Below, piece after piece: positions 52,829-62,904 of a stretch of DNA of 64,000 nucleotides. Source of the DNA: Streptococcus sp. HPH0090 (GTDB lineage: Bacteria; Bacillota; Bacilli; Lactobacillales; Streptococcaceae); assembly GCF_000411475.1 (NCBI RefSeq), contig NZ_KE150464.1, forward strand, positions 682,001 to 746,000, in the 5' to 3' direction. The position numbers were made by a program, and so were the translations under genes. The first letter of the stretch is position 1. Every line of letters starts with the position of its first letter. Under the pieces are notes generated by a model that made no database searches, was not told where the DNA came from, and saw only the letters and a list, made by a program, of their open reading frames with translations.

Positions 52829-53752
52829 TTATTTGGCTTTTCTACTTGCCAATACGGATTCTAAGATTGCCATTCGAACAAAGACTCCATTGGTCATTTG
52901 TTGAACAATGCGTGATTTTGGAGCTTCAACCAAGTGGTCAGCGATTTCTACATCCCGATTTACTGGAGCAGGATGCATAATGATTGCTTCTTCTTTTAAG
53001 CGATTGTAGCGTTCTTGGTTCAAGCCATGCTGAGCATGATAGCCTTCTTTTGAAAAGACGGCTCCACTTTCGTGGCGTTCATGTTGAACTCGAAGCAACA
53101 TCAAAACATCCACCTGGTCAACAATCTCATCAATGGTAACAAACTGTCCATAGTCAGCAAATTCTTGACTTCGCCATTCTTCAGGTCCTGCAAAGTAGAG
53201 CTCTGCACCTAAGCGTTTCAAAATCTGCATATTGGATTTGGCAACGCGTGAATGATCCAAGTCTCCAGCAATCGCTACCTTGAGTCCTTCAAAATGTCCG
53301 AATTCTTCGTAAATTGTCATTAAATCAAGCAGACTCTGACTAGGATGTTGCCCTGAACCGTCACCACCGTTGATAATCGAAGTCGTGATCGTCGGACTCG
53401 CAATCAATTCTCTGTAGTAATCAACCTCAGGGTGACGAATAACACAGACATCTACACCAAGCGCTGACAAAGTCAGGATGGTATCATAGAGTGTCTCACC
53501 TTTGTTGACTGAGCTTGTCTTTACATCAAAGTCAAGTCGTTCCAATCCTAGTTTAATCTCTGCAACTTCAAACGATTTATGCGTTCTTGTCGAATTTTCA
53601 AAGAAAAGATTGGAAACAATGGGATGGTCTTCGTAAGGGATCTGAGCTCCATTTTTAAACTCAATCCCTCGTTTAATCAATTTCATAACCTGATCCACAG
53701 TAAGATCTTCCATGGACACCACATGGTTGAGTGCTTGTTGATTTTCTGACAT
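52829..53752 (-). CDS. pyrB: Aspartate carbamoyltransferase catalytic subunit
   Basis: A 307-residue enzyme making carbamoyl aspartate, the committed step of pyrimidine synthesis. The carbamoyl phosphate motif [12 protein letters not shown] is near residues 54-65 and HPSQSLLD near 136. It is 17 bases after pyrR in the same operon. Confidence 0.95.
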   Translation of the reverse strand: MSENQQALNHVVSMEDLTVDQVMKLIKRGIEFKNGAQIPYEDHPIVSNLFFENSTRTHKSFEVAEIKLGLERLDFDVKTSSVNKGETLYDTILTLSALGVDVCVIRHPEVDYYRELIASPTITTSIINGGDGSGQHPSQSLLDLMTIYEEFGHFEGLKVAIAGDLDHSRVAKSNMQILKRLGAELYFAGPEEWRSQEFADYGQFVTIDEIVDQVDVLMLLRVQHERHESGAVFSKEGYHAQHGLNQERYNRLKEEAIIMHPAPVNRDVEIADHLVEAPKSRIVQQMTNGVFVRMAILESVLASRKAK

Positions 53753-53769
53753 GGCTACTCCTTTAGCTA

Positions 53770-54423
<654 letters not shown>

Positions 54424-54448
54424 TTTAAAGGAATATTTTATTGTCCTT

Positions 54449-54477
54449 ACTATATCACAAAGCCTAGGCCAAAGCAA
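54449..54477 (-). promoter_or_regulatory. Promoter of the pyr operon
   Basis: TTGCTT (54472-54477), 17 bases, TATAGT (54449-54454) on the minus strand; it starts the attenuator leader. Confidence 0.65.
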
Positions 54478-54500
54478 GTAAAAACATTCAATGATCAGCC

Positions 54501-55130
54501 TTATAAAGAACTAAAATCGTACAATTGTGGATAGTGTTCGCATTCTGGATTTTTTGGATGACAGATGGCACGGCCAAAGTAAATCATAGCCTGATGGGCT
54601 GCCAACCATTCTTCCGGTGGTAAGACATCCATGACACGTTTTTCAACTTCAAGTGGCGTAGCTGATTTTTTAACAATATCATGGTGTTTGCAGATACGTT
54701 CTACGTGAGTATCAACTGCAAAAGCTGGAATACCGAAGCCTACGCTCAAAACTACGTTAGCTGTTTTTCTGCCAACTCCTGCCAAACTCTCTAATTCTTC
54801 TCTAGTCTGAGGGACTTGGCCGTCAAAATCGTCTAGTAACTGCTGGGCACATTTTTTAAGAAACTTAGCCTTATTGCGATAGAGGCCTAGACGAGAAATA
54901 TGTTTAGCAATTTCACTCTCACTTGCATCTGCCATATCTTGAGGCGTTGGAAAATCTGCAAAGAGACCTGGTGTGGCCTTGTTGACTGCAGCATCTGTCG
55001 TCTGAGCAGATAGCATAACGGCAACCAAAAGCTCAAAATGATTGCGAAAGTCTAGACTAGGTTTTGCATCTGGAAAAAGAGCGATGATTTCTTCAATGAC
55101 ATGACGGGCACGTTTTTTGGATAAAACCAT
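54501..55130 (-). CDS. nth: Endonuclease III (DNA glycosylase/AP lyase)
   Basis: A 209-residue base excision repair enzyme. The helix-hairpin-helix LESLAGVGRKTANVVLSVGF holds the catalytic Lys, and AVDTHVERIC the Asp. The C-terminus has only the first two Cys of the usual Fe-S set (CHPKNPEC); the last two are missing, as the sequence ends QLYDFSSL. The start abuts the DUF177 stop. Confidence 0.9.
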   Translation of the reverse strand: MVLSKKRARHVIEEIIALFPDAKPSLDFRNHFELLVAVMLSAQTTDAAVNKATPGLFADFPTPQDMADASESEIAKHISRLGLYRNKAKFLKKCAQQLLDDFDGQVPQTREELESLAGVGRKTANVVLSVGFGIPAFAVDTHVERICKHHDIVKKSATPLEVEKRVMDVLPPEEWLAAHQAMIYFGRAICHPKNPECEHYPQLYDFSSL

Positions 55131-55673
55131 CTACTCATCTCCATCAAACAGCCCTTGCAAGCCTGAAAAAGGACTATTTTCTTCTTTCTTAACTGCTTGT
55201 TGAGCTTGGTACTCTTCCTCAGACATGATTTGCCAGTCATTTCCAGAAACAAATCCCTGACCAGCCTCTTCTTCTGCTGTTAAGACCTTTATTGGAATAT
55301 TTAGCAAGATATTATCAGATACGCTCTCAGAAAGGTCGATTTCACCATTTTCAATCGGTAATACTAAGTCATCATCTAGAACTTCTTGGTCCAATTGATT
55401 GGTAGCACCTTCCATAAAGACTTCTGTCACTGGGTAAGACTCTTTCAATTCTACCGGCTCCATACTGCGGCTAGAAGCTAGAACGATTGTATAAGATAAC
55501 TGATAATCTAGGAAAAACATAAGGTCTTCGTACTGGACTTTTCCTACTGCGACAATATCTTTTACATCTAAAATTTCTTGATTACGTTTACGTAAGTCAG
55601 CTGCCAAATCTAAATTTTGCTCAAAATGCAAGCCTTCAGGCAATTTACGAATTTCTTGAATATTTAATTTCAT
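55131..55673 (-). CDS. DUF177 (YceD) family protein
   Basis: A 180-residue protein with MKLNIQEIRKLPEGLHFEQN at the start and an acidic, low-complexity C-terminus. DUF177 proteins have a suggested link to rRNA or ribosome biogenesis; the role is not settled. It runs directly into nth. The ribosome binding site is GGAGG-like. Confidence 0.85.
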   Translation of the reverse strand: MKLNIQEIRKLPEGLHFEQNLDLAADLRKRNQEILDVKDIVAVGKVQYEDLMFFLDYQLSYTIVLASSRSMEPVELKESYPVTEVFMEGATNQLDQEVLDDDLVLPIENGEIDLSESVSDNILLNIPIKVLTAEEEAGQGFVSGNDWQIMSEEEYQAQQAVKKEENSPFSGLQGLFDGDE

Positions 55674-55776
55674 ACTTCCTCCATAAAGATTTACTCACTT
55701 GATTATACCATGAAAGGAGGTCGAGTATAGTATCTAAACATTTAAAATATCTTTCTCTATTTTTGATATATTTATT

Positions 55777-55804
55777 ATGACAATTTTTCTTTTTGTGCTA
55801 TACT
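55777..55804 (+). promoter_or_regulatory. Promoter of the 55841 gene
   Basis: ATGACA (55777-55782), 16 bases, extended -10 TGCTATACT (55796-55804) on the plus strand. Confidence 0.6.
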
Positions 55805-55840
55805 ATAGGCATCAATACATGAGCAAAGGAGGACGCTCAT

Positions 55841-56170
55841 ATGGAAGACAAAGCTCTTTTAGCTGAAGCCTATCAACTCGTTTCAGAATTAAATCAAACG
55901 ATACAAAACTGCAAACAAGGGTTGCCTGACGACCTACGCTTACAGCAAAATATTGATGAAATTCTCAGAGCTCTCAAAAAAGCTGAGAGAGTGGATAATG
56001 CTATTTTAATTGAACTTGAAAGCTTTTACCAACAGACTAGTCTTTTGATTGGACTTGGCTCACTAAAACTAAACGATCAAGCTCGCACTGCTTGGCGAAA
56101 CTATGACAAGTTTCACTACGATCAAGTTAAGCACGTTTTGACACTCTATGGACCTGTTTTTGGTTTTTAG
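55841..56170 (+). CDS. Small helical protein, possible bacteriocin-immunity-like
   Basis: A 109-residue, all-helical protein (AEAYQLVSELNQTIQNCKQG, then LIELESFYQQTSLLIG). It loosely recalls EntA-type immunity proteins in size and helix content, but this is weak. It has an AGGAGG site and its own promoter, and converges on lemA at a shared terminator. Confidence 0.6.
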   Translation: MEDKALLAEAYQLVSELNQTIQNCKQGLPDDLRLQQNIDEILRALKKAERVDNAILIELESFYQQTSLLIGLGSLKLNDQARTAWRNYDKFHYDQVKHVLTLYGPVFGF

Positions 56171-56215
56171 AATGTAATAACCAAATTCAATTGCAAATAC
56201 AAACTTTACAAAAAG

Positions 56216-56243
56216 AAACATCCAGAAGATTCTCTGGATGTTT
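56216..56243. terminator. Bidirectional terminator between the 55841 gene and lemA
   Basis: AAACATCCAGA/TCTGGATGTTT arms with T-rich sequence on both sides, between two convergent genes. Confidence 0.85.
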
Positions 56244-56257
56244 CTTTTATATATTTC

Positions 56258-56821
56258 TTAGTCACTTAAACCGCTAAAATCAACTTTAGGAACTGCTTTT
56301 TCTTCTTCTGGAGTTTGAAGGAAATCCGCTTCCTTAAAGCCAAATATAGCCGCAACCAGATTACTTGGGAATGTTTCTAATTTAACATTATATTTGCTAA
56401 CAACACTATTGTAGAGTTGGCGAGAGTAAGAAATTTTATTTTCTGTGTTGGTCAACTCTTCTTGTAATTGAGCAAAGGTAGCACTAGCTTTCAATTCTGG
56501 ATAGTTTTCCGCTACAGCAAAGATACCTGAAATTTGACGAGATAGGGCATCACTGGCTTTCATAACTTCGGCTGGTGAAGATGCTGTCGCAACTTGACTA
56601 CGAAGTTCAGCAACTTTTTCTAGTGTTGCACCTTCATACTTTGCATATCCTTTCACAGTTTCAATCAAGTTCAGTAAGAGATCATTTCGACGCTTCAACT
56701 GAACATCAATCTGACTCCAAGCTTCCTTGGTTTGCATACGATTTTTTACCAGTCTATTGTAGCAATCGATAACCAAAAAAATAATTAGAGCAAGAACTCC
56801 ATAAAAAATCCAATTCATCAT
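56258..56821 (-). CDS. lemA: LemA family protein
   Basis: A 187-residue membrane-anchored protein with one N-terminal helix (about 3-20) and a coiled LemA body ([20 protein letters not shown] and [20 protein letters not shown]). The function is unknown. In many streptococci lemA precedes the protease gene htpX; here a plus-strand gene follows instead. Confidence 0.9.
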   Translation of the reverse strand: MMNWIFYGVLALIIFLVIDCYNRLVKNRMQTKEAWSQIDVQLKRRNDLLLNLIETVKGYAKYEGATLEKVAELRSQVATASSPAEVMKASDALSRQISGIFAVAENYPELKASATFAQLQEELTNTENKISYSRQLYNSVVSKYNVKLETFPSNLVAAIFGFKEADFLQTPEEEKAVPKVDFSGLSD

Positions 56822-56911
56822 AAAGCTCCTTTCTGCCTTTTGATTAGTACAAGTATATCAAATTTCCATATTTTTTGGTAAAATAAGATGACATCAAAGA
56901 AGGATACAACT

Positions 56912-57625
56912 ATGAAACCAGAAACATTTTACACATTACTCGCTGAACAAAATATTGTTCTTACTGACCAGCAAAAAGCACAATTTGAGCGTTATTTTGA
57001 ACTCTTAGTCAAGTGGAATGAAAAAATCAACTTGACTGCAATTACTGAAAAGGAAGAAGTCTATCTCAAGCATTTTTATGATTCGATTGCACCTATCCTG
57101 CAAGAGTTGATTGAAAATCAGGAAATAAAGTTATTAGATATTGGAGCTGGTGCTGGATTTCCAAGTCTTCCTATGAAAATTCTTTACCCTCAGTTAGATG
57201 TAACTATTATTGACTCCCTAAACAAGCGAATCAACTTCCTTAATCTCTTAGCACAAGAGTTAGAGTTAGAAAATGTTCACTTCTACCATGGGCGTGCAGA
57301 AGATTTCGGTCAAGACAAGAATTTTCGTGCCCAGTTTGATATCGTCACAGCTCGAGCAGTTGCTCGCATGCAGGTCTTGTCTGAATTAACGATTCCTTAT
57401 CTAAAGGTAGGAGGAAAACTTTTGGCACTTAAGGCCAGTAATGCACCAGAGGAATTGACAGAAGCCAAGAACGCCCTTAACCTTCTCTTTAGCAAAGTTG
57501 AGGACAACATCAGCTACACTCTTCCCAATGGAGACCCTCGCTATATTACTGTGGTAGAAAAGAAAAAAGAAACTCCAAATAAATATCCAAGAAAAGCAGG
57601 TATGCCAAATAAACGTCCGCTTTAA
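56912..57625 (+). CDS. rsmG: 16S rRNA (guanine(527)-N(7))-methyltransferase
   Basis: A 237-residue SAM-dependent methylase that modifies G527 of 16S rRNA; loss gives streptomycin resistance. The SAM motif [17 protein letters not shown] is near residues 73-89. I chose the ATG at 56912 with AAGGA eight bases upstream; an ATG at 56888 adds eight residues. Normal length. Confidence 0.95.
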   Translation: MKPETFYTLLAEQNIVLTDQQKAQFERYFELLVKWNEKINLTAITEKEEVYLKHFYDSIAPILQELIENQEIKLLDIGAGAGFPSLPMKILYPQLDVTIIDSLNKRINFLNLLAQELELENVHFYHGRAEDFGQDKNFRAQFDIVTARAVARMQVLSELTIPYLKVGGKLLALKASNAPEELTEAKNALNLLFSKVEDNISYTLPNGDPRYITVVEKKKETPNKYPRKAGMPNKRPL

Positions 57626-57654
57626 AGGAATTATACATAAATCTGCAGAATCAG

Positions 57655-57808
57655 CCTCGCTTTCTTATTTCTAGGCTCGGGAAAAATTCATTTACAAAAC
57701 GAACCTTGCTTTCTTATTTCTAGGCTCGGGAAAAATTCGTTTACAAAATCATACCTCGCTTTCCTATTTCTAGGCTCGGGAAAAAATGATTTACAAAATC
57801 ATTTTTTT
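57655..57808. repeat. Three tandem copies of a 49-50 bp repeat
   Basis: Units start at 57655, 57704 and 57754. They share CTATTTCTAGGCTCGGGAAA-like cores and a TTTACAAAA end. The third supplies the -35 of the permease promoter and a TGATTT/AAATCA hairpin. Confidence 0.8.
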
Positions 57809-57818
57809 CTGCTATACT
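57790..57818 (+). promoter_or_regulatory. Promoter of the uracil permease
   Basis: TTTACA (57790-57795), 17 bases, extended -10 TGCTATACT (57810-57818). Confidence 0.75.
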
Positions 57819-57840
57819 ATCACAAGCAAAGGTTTTTAAT

Positions 57841-57962
57841 GTCATCCCGTGAGGTGACGAAGACGCAGATATACATAACATTCATTAAAATGTTTTCAAT
57901 TATTTTTTTAATGAAGTCTTACTCTGAGAGCCTATTGCTGTAAAATAATGGGCTCTTTTTTG
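57841..57962 (+). promoter_or_regulatory. PyrR-dependent leader of the uracil permease
   Basis: A PyrR-binding loop (GTCATCCCGTGAGGTGAC, 57841-57858) precedes a terminator (AGAGCCTATT/AATAATGGGCTCT region, 57927-57956, then T residues). It matches the pyr operon attenuator in loop sequence. Confidence 0.8.
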
Positions 57963-57983
57963 ATGCCCAAAAGTGAGGTATTT

Positions 57984-59267
57984 ATGAAACAAGAATCAAC
58001 TGTTGATTTGTTATTAGACGTCGACCAACGTCCTTCTGCTGGTAAGGGAATTCTTCTCAGCTTCCAGCACGTTTTTGCTATGTTTGGTGCAACAATTTTG
58101 GTCCCACTTATTTTGGGAATGCCTGTATCCGTTGCCCTCTTTGCTTCAGGGGTTGGTACCCTCATCTATATGATTGCAACAGGTTTTAGAGTTCCTGTTT
58201 ATCTTGGTTCTTCTTTCGCCTTTATTACAGCCATGTCACTTGCCATGAAAGAAATGGGTGGTGATGTATCTGCTGCTCAAACAGGGGTTATCCTAACTGG
58301 TTTTGTTTATGTCCTTGTTGCTGCAAGTGTTCGCTTCGCAGGTACAAAATGGATTGATAAACTCTTGCCTCCAATCATTATAGGACCAATGATCATCGTT
58401 ATCGGTCTTGGACTTGCAAGTTCTGCTGTAACCAACGCTGGCCTTGTCGCAGACGGCAACTGGAAAAACGCTCTTGTAGCAGTCGTTACTTTCCTGATTG
58501 CTGCCTTTATCAATACAAAAGGAAAAGGTTTCCTTCGTATCATTCCTTTCCTCTTTGCCATTATTGGTGGATATCTCTTTGCCCTAGCGCTCGGCTTGGT
58601 TGACTTCACTCCTGTTCTTGAAGCTAACTGGATTGAAATTCCTGGTTTCTACCTACCATTCAATACAGGTGGTGCCTTCAAACAATACGACCTTTACTTT
58701 GGTCCTGAAACAATCGCCATCTTACCAATCGCTATTGTAACCATTTCTGAACATATCGGTGACCACACCGTTCTAAGTCAAATCTGTGGACGCCAATTCT
58801 TGAAAGATCCGGGTCTTCACCGCACCCTTCTCGGTGATGGTATCGCAACTTCTGTTTCTGCCTTCCTTGGTGGACCAGCAAATACAACTTACGGTGAAAA
58901 TACAGGGGTTATTGGTATGACTCGCATCGCTTCTGTCTCTGTTATCCGTAACGCTGCTTTTATCGCTATCGCCCTTAGCTTCCTTGGTAAATTTACTGCC
59001 TTGATTTCTACAATTCCAAACGCTGTACTTGGTGGTATGTCAATCCTTCTATACGGGGTTATCGCAAGCAACGGTTTGAAAGTCTTGATCAAGGAACGTG
59101 TTGATTTTGGTCAAATGCGTAACCTTATCATCGCAAGTGCAATGTTGGTACTTGGACTTGGTGGAGCAATCCTTAAACTTGGTCCAGTTACCCTTTCTGG
59201 GACTGCTCTTTCAGCTATGACAGGTATCATCCTAAACTTGATCTTGCCATACGAAAACAAAGATTAA
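57984..59267 (+). CDS. uraA: Uracil permease (NCS2 family)
   Basis: A 427-residue polytopic transporter of the NCS2 family, taking up uracil. It opens MKQESTVDLLLDVDQRPSAG. SEHIGDHTVLSQICG and GGPANTTYGENTGVIGMTRI are family motifs. I chose the ATG at 57984; an ATG at 57948 precedes it but lies in the terminator. Expression is controlled by the PyrR leader. Confidence 0.93.
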   Translation: MKQESTVDLLLDVDQRPSAGKGILLSFQHVFAMFGATILVPLILGMPVSVALFASGVGTLIYMIATGFRVPVYLGSSFAFITAMSLAMKEMGGDVSAAQTGVILTGFVYVLVAASVRFAGTKWIDKLLPPIIIGPMIIVIGLGLASSAVTNAGLVADGNWKNALVAVVTFLIAAFINTKGKGFLRIIPFLFAIIGGYLFALALGLVDFTPVLEANWIEIPGFYLPFNTGGAFKQYDLYFGPETIAILPIAIVTISEHIGDHTVLSQICGRQFLKDPGLHRTLLGDGIATSVSAFLGGPANTTYGENTGVIGMTRIASVSVIRNAAFIAIALSFLGKFTALISTIPNAVLGGMSILLYGVIASNGLKVLIKERVDFGQMRNLIIASAMLVLGLGGAILKLGPVTLSGTALSAMTGIILNLILPYENKD

Positions 59268-59270
59268 ACC

Positions 59271-59301
59271 AAAAAGCCACTCTATTTGAGTGGCTTTTTT
59301 T
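59271..59301. terminator. Terminator between uraA and the CPBP gene
   Basis: AAAAAGCCACTC/GAGTGGCTTTTT with T-runs on both strands; it serves both convergent genes. Confidence 0.9.
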
Positions 59302-59306
59302 GATTC

Positions 59307-60065
59307 TTAAGAAGCCCAAGTAATCAAGAGATACATTAGACTAGATCCAAACATATCTGCCAAGGCATGCATGAGGAAGAATGGGAGGAGATTTTTGACC
59401 ACATACTTGTACAAGAAGTAATAAAGGAGACCATAAACAAGACCAATAACCAATGCCCAGAGTAATCCTTGATAGGTATGGAAAGAAATCCTGATAATTA
59501 CGGAGTAAACTAGGACTAACCACTTATGTTTTTCTTTGACTGAAGTCAGTAAGCCCAAGAAGAAAAATTCTTCGTAAAAACCATTTAATAATGCATAACC
59601 AATCGCCATTGGTGTTAAAGCCATGAATTTTCTAATAATCTCCATGGGATCTATAAAAGGAATCAGTTGGGGATTGAAGTAATTATACTCACCACTAAGA
59701 GTTGTAATAATATCACCAAAAATACCAACAACAGCAAAAATAAGGGGAACCCAAATCAAAACTGACCAAGTAAAGCGAATTGGAAGCTGTTTAAAATCAT
59801 AGTTTCGAATCAGGAGGTAGAGGAAAGTAATCCCTAGCATGATCAACTGGAAATTGAAATTACTAGAATAGGCGGCCCCATCACTTGCTACATTTGACGT
59901 AGTCTCCACAACACTGGTAACAGTTGAGGGTGATAAACTCTCCATAAATTGTTGTGTGGAACGAATGATAAACTCTCCAAACATTAAAATAGTGATAATT
60001 AAGATATCAAACCATTTTAAATATTTTAGGGGTTTAGTTGGATGTATACTTTGGATAAAATTCAT
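59307..60065 (-). CDS. CPBP family intramembrane glutamic endopeptidase-like protein
   Basis: A 252-residue protein with about six membrane helices. The CPBP motifs are present as FYEEFFFLGLL, SFHTYQGLL and FLMHALADMF. The usual EExxxR arginine is Leu here (EEFFFL), so catalytic activity is uncertain. Some relatives act in bacteriocin immunity. Confidence 0.8.
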   Translation of the reverse strand: MNFIQSIHPTKPLKYLKWFDILIITILMFGEFIIRSTQQFMESLSPSTVTSVVETTSNVASDGAAYSSNFNFQLIMLGITFLYLLIRNYDFKQLPIRFTWSVLIWVPLIFAVVGIFGDIITTLSGEYNYFNPQLIPFIDPMEIIRKFMALTPMAIGYALLNGFYEEFFFLGLLTSVKEKHKWLVLVYSVIIRISFHTYQGLLWALVIGLVYGLLYYFLYKYVVKNLLPFFLMHALADMFGSSLMYLLITWAS

Positions 60066-60145
60066 ACTGCCTCCATAAATCTTTGTGTTTTGTTAGTTCA
60101 TTATAAACTTTCAATCTTAAAATTATATAAATTGATATTAGGGAA

Positions 60146-60174
60146 TAAAAAAACAACCTCCTAGGAAGGTTGTC
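60146..60174 (-). terminator. Terminator of the DMT transporter gene
   Basis: ACAACCT/AGGTTGT arms with a T-run on the minus strand, just after the stop. Confidence 0.8.
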
Positions 60175-60180
60175 ACATCC

Positions 60181-61092
60181 TTAACTAGACTTATGTTTCT
60201 TTTCTAGCATCAAATCCTTCAAAGAAATAATAGTCACAGCTAGTAAAATCATTGCCATACCTAGAAAATCTACTGGATAAAAGATATCCCCCATAATCAT
60301 AAAGGCAAAAAATACTGCAGAGATGGGCTCAATAGAAGCTAGAAGGCTAGACTTGACTGGTCCAATCATACTGGCACCCTTAAGAAAGGCAGTATAGGCA
60401 AAGACCGTTCCTATCAGAATGATTCCTGCAAAAGCTAGAAAGATATCAAAAGATAAGGGAATACTAGCCCCGATAATCCCTGTAAAAGGCACTGCTAGAA
60501 AACCTGAGATCATCATTCCCACACCAATAACCAGAATGCTCCCCCACTTTTGAATTAGTTTAATTGGTAAAATGATATAAAGAGCATAAGTCAGAGCAGA
60601 AAACAAACCCCAAAATAGACCAGCAGGAGTCATGGAGAGCTGATCCAACTGCCCATGGGTTGCAATGAGAAAAGTTCCACCTATAGCCAAAATCATAGAC
60701 AGGATTTCTGAAAGTGTAGGGGCTACCTTATCTTTTATACAAGTATAAGCTAAGATTCCAACTGGACAGACATACTGTAAGACCGTCGCTGTACCAGCAT
60801 TTGTTTCCTGAATAGCTGATAAATAGGCCAATTGATTTAAAAAGAGCCCAAACAAAGAAAATAACAAGAGAGAAAACAGACTTGATTTATCTTTTAGAAA
60901 AGTTATGAATTGCTCCTTAGACTTGATATAGGACAAAAGGACTAATAGGAGACCTGCTATAATTAAACGGATATTGGTTAAAACAAGAGCAGAAATTCCA
61001 TGAGCCATCAAGTATTGACCGCTAGTCCCTGATAGACCCCATGCGATACCTGCAATCACTGTAAAAAGAGTTCCTTTTAACGCTTTAGACAT
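60181..61092 (-). CDS. EamA/DMT-family transporter
   Basis: A 303-residue protein with about ten hydrophobic helices in two EamA repeats (for example GIAWGLSGTSGQYLMAHG and SLLASIEPISAVFFAFMIMG). It is a drug/metabolite transporter; the substrate is unknown. It is followed by a terminator and lies nine bases after the serine hydrolase gene. Confidence 0.85.
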   Translation of the reverse strand: MSKALKGTLFTVIAGIAWGLSGTSGQYLMAHGISALVLTNIRLIIAGLLLVLLSYIKSKEQFITFLKDKSSLFSLLLFSLFGLFLNQLAYLSAIQETNAGTATVLQYVCPVGILAYTCIKDKVAPTLSEILSMILAIGGTFLIATHGQLDQLSMTPAGLFWGLFSALTYALYIILPIKLIQKWGSILVIGVGMMISGFLAVPFTGIIGASIPLSFDIFLAFAGIILIGTVFAYTAFLKGASMIGPVKSSLLASIEPISAVFFAFMIMGDIFYPVDFLGMAMILLAVTIISLKDLMLEKKHKSS

Positions 61093-61101
61093 GATCCCTC
61101 C

Positions 61102-62034
61102 CTAGTCTGCTTCACGAATCAAGTCCATGACCTGATTACGATCCAATATCCACTGAGCACGCTCATCTTTCTCATAGGTTCGGTTAGATAAAAAGATTGC
61201 CGCCTCTTGTTTCTGTCGATTCCACATGATAAAAGTTCCAGTATAGCCTGTGTGATCCAGCCAATCACCTTCTATATTCCAAGCCAATGAACGTTCCTTG
61301 TCATCCAAGTCTGAAAAATTTTGACTTAAGTCTTCAGCAAAGGAATCCTTTAAATAATGCTCTAAGAAGATTTTTAAATCATGAACAGTTGAAAATAAAC
61401 CTGCACTCCCAGCGTGTCTACCTAGTAAACGCGCCTTGGGATCATGTACTATTCCTGCTTTCTGTCCACGGACCGTTGGAACAGCACGGCTAACTGGACC
61501 AAACTGAGTTTCCTTCATTCCCCAAGGATTCAAAACTTGCTCTTGTAAAATCTGATCCAAGTCCTTTTCAAAAAAGGATTCTAAGAGAAAACCAAGCAAG
61601 AGAAAGTGCACATCCGAGTAGAGAAAAGCTCGTTTCTCTCGGCGATTAAGATGAAACATGGCATCTTTAAGTTGGTCTGCTGAGAGTTGATCCCTATTAG
61701 GAATAAAAGGATCCAAATCCGTCGCATGCGTTAATAATTGTCGAAGGGTGATGTCTGGATAATCCGCCTCTGGAAGGTACGCTTTTATGGATTGATCGAG
61801 CTCAATCTTACCTTCCTTCCACAAGAAGGTTAAGACCGTTCCTACTCCGACGACCTTGCTCACACTCGCTAAATCATAGACCAACCCTTCACGCGTCTTC
61901 TCACCAATTTCTGGATTTGCTTCACCTAGATACCAGTCAGACCAAACGCCATCCTGATAATACGCAAAAGAGGCACCAGGATAAATCCCTGCCTCAATTT
62001 GTTGATCTATTTTTTGAATGATTTTTTGTTTCAT
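61102..62034 (-). CDS. Serine hydrolase of the beta-lactamase/DD-peptidase fold
   Basis: A 310-residue enzyme. SxxK is S57-V-S-K60 (LASVSK), the Tyr motif is YSD in LYSDVHFLLLG, and HTGYTGTFI replaces the K-T-G box. It is a penicillin-binding-like hydrolase of unknown substrate. No signal peptide is visible, so it is probably cytoplasmic. It overlaps cppA by four bases. Confidence 0.8.
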   Translation of the reverse strand: MKQKIIQKIDQQIEAGIYPGASFAYYQDGVWSDWYLGEANPEIGEKTREGLVYDLASVSKVVGVGTVLTFLWKEGKIELDQSIKAYLPEADYPDITLRQLLTHATDLDPFIPNRDQLSADQLKDAMFHLNRREKRAFLYSDVHFLLLGFLLESFFEKDLDQILQEQVLNPWGMKETQFGPVSRAVPTVRGQKAGIVHDPKARLLGRHAGSAGLFSTVHDLKIFLEHYLKDSFAEDLSQNFSDLDDKERSLAWNIEGDWLDHTGYTGTFIMWNRQKQEAAIFLSNRTYEKDERAQWILDRNQVMDLIREAD

Positions 62035-62756
62035 ACTGCTTCAAACCACAATTCAATATTGTTGGTATCCTTGGTTAGGAAAAACTTTTCAGACTTAGGA
62101 ATAAAGTAACCTGCAGTTTCAAAACGTTGACGCAGACTGGCTAGGTCAAGTTCTTTTACTTGGAATTTCAACATAGACAAGTCCCAAGTTACATTATTTT
62201 CAACAAGTAAATCACCGCCTTGAGCTTCTCTAAAAGCGATTCGATTTTCGATTTCTTCTTTTTCAAGTAGGCTGATTGTATCTTCTGGAAAGTTAACTTC
62301 CACTGAGATTTCAAACGCCGTCAAATATTGCATGTTCTCGTCTTTTGAAAAAGTGACTTCTTCTTCAACCTTTTCCAAATCTCTAATATCATCTTCCGCA
62401 TGAACAAGGACACAATCGCCTTCTGGAGAAAGAACCTCAAAAGCATATCCCTTGTTTCCTTTATAGAGATGAGGAAGCTTTTCCATTTTAGCTAGTAGCG
62501 CTTCAATCTCAGATGGATTTTCTACTTTTACAATCAATCTAGCTAATTTTTTTACTCCTTCAACCTTACGGCTTCTCATACTCGGTGACTCTTCTAAAAC
62601 TAACTTTTCAATGCCTGACTGGTCTCCAAGTGATAAGAAGGCAGACTCTTCAAGCAAGGGTTTCATACCCAAAGTCTTAATATAAAATGATTCATTTAAA
62701 TTTCTATTATTTACCTTTAGCGTCGGGATCATACGCACAATTTGATTTACAATCAT
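62031..62756 (-). CDS. cppA: CppA family protein
   Basis: A 241-residue protein with CppA-type domains (MIVNQIVRMIPTLKVNNRNL at the start, a glyoxalase-like fold). CppA of S. pyogenes and S. pneumoniae was described as a C3-degrading proteinase. I chose the ATG at 62756, with GGAGG just upstream. No signal peptide is visible. Confidence 0.85.
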   Translation of the reverse strand: MIVNQIVRMIPTLKVNNRNLNESFYIKTLGMKPLLEESAFLSLGDQSGIEKLVLEESPSMRSRKVEGVKKLARLIVKVENPSEIEALLAKMEKLPHLYKGNKGYAFEVLSPEGDCVLVHAEDDIRDLEKVEEEVTFSKDENMQYLTAFEISVEVNFPEDTISLLEKEEIENRIAFREAQGGDLLVENNVTWDLSMLKFQVKELDLASLRQRFETAGYFIPKSEKFFLTKDTNNIELWFEAV

Positions 62757-62852
62757 AAATTCCTCCAACATTTTTATTTTAAAGGATTTTATGATATTTT
62801 ACAAGTTATTCAACTAAAAACTTTAACTATATTAACTCTTTAAATAAATCAA

Positions 62853-62874
62853 CCCCTTCTGTCAGTAGAAGGGG
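62853..62874 (-). terminator. Terminator of the nuclease-like gene
   Basis: CCCCTTCT/AGAAGGGG arms with a six-base loop, then TTGATTTATTT on the minus strand. Confidence 0.8.
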
Positions 62875-62904
62875 AACTTGTTTGTTTTTACTAAAATTCC
62901 TTGT

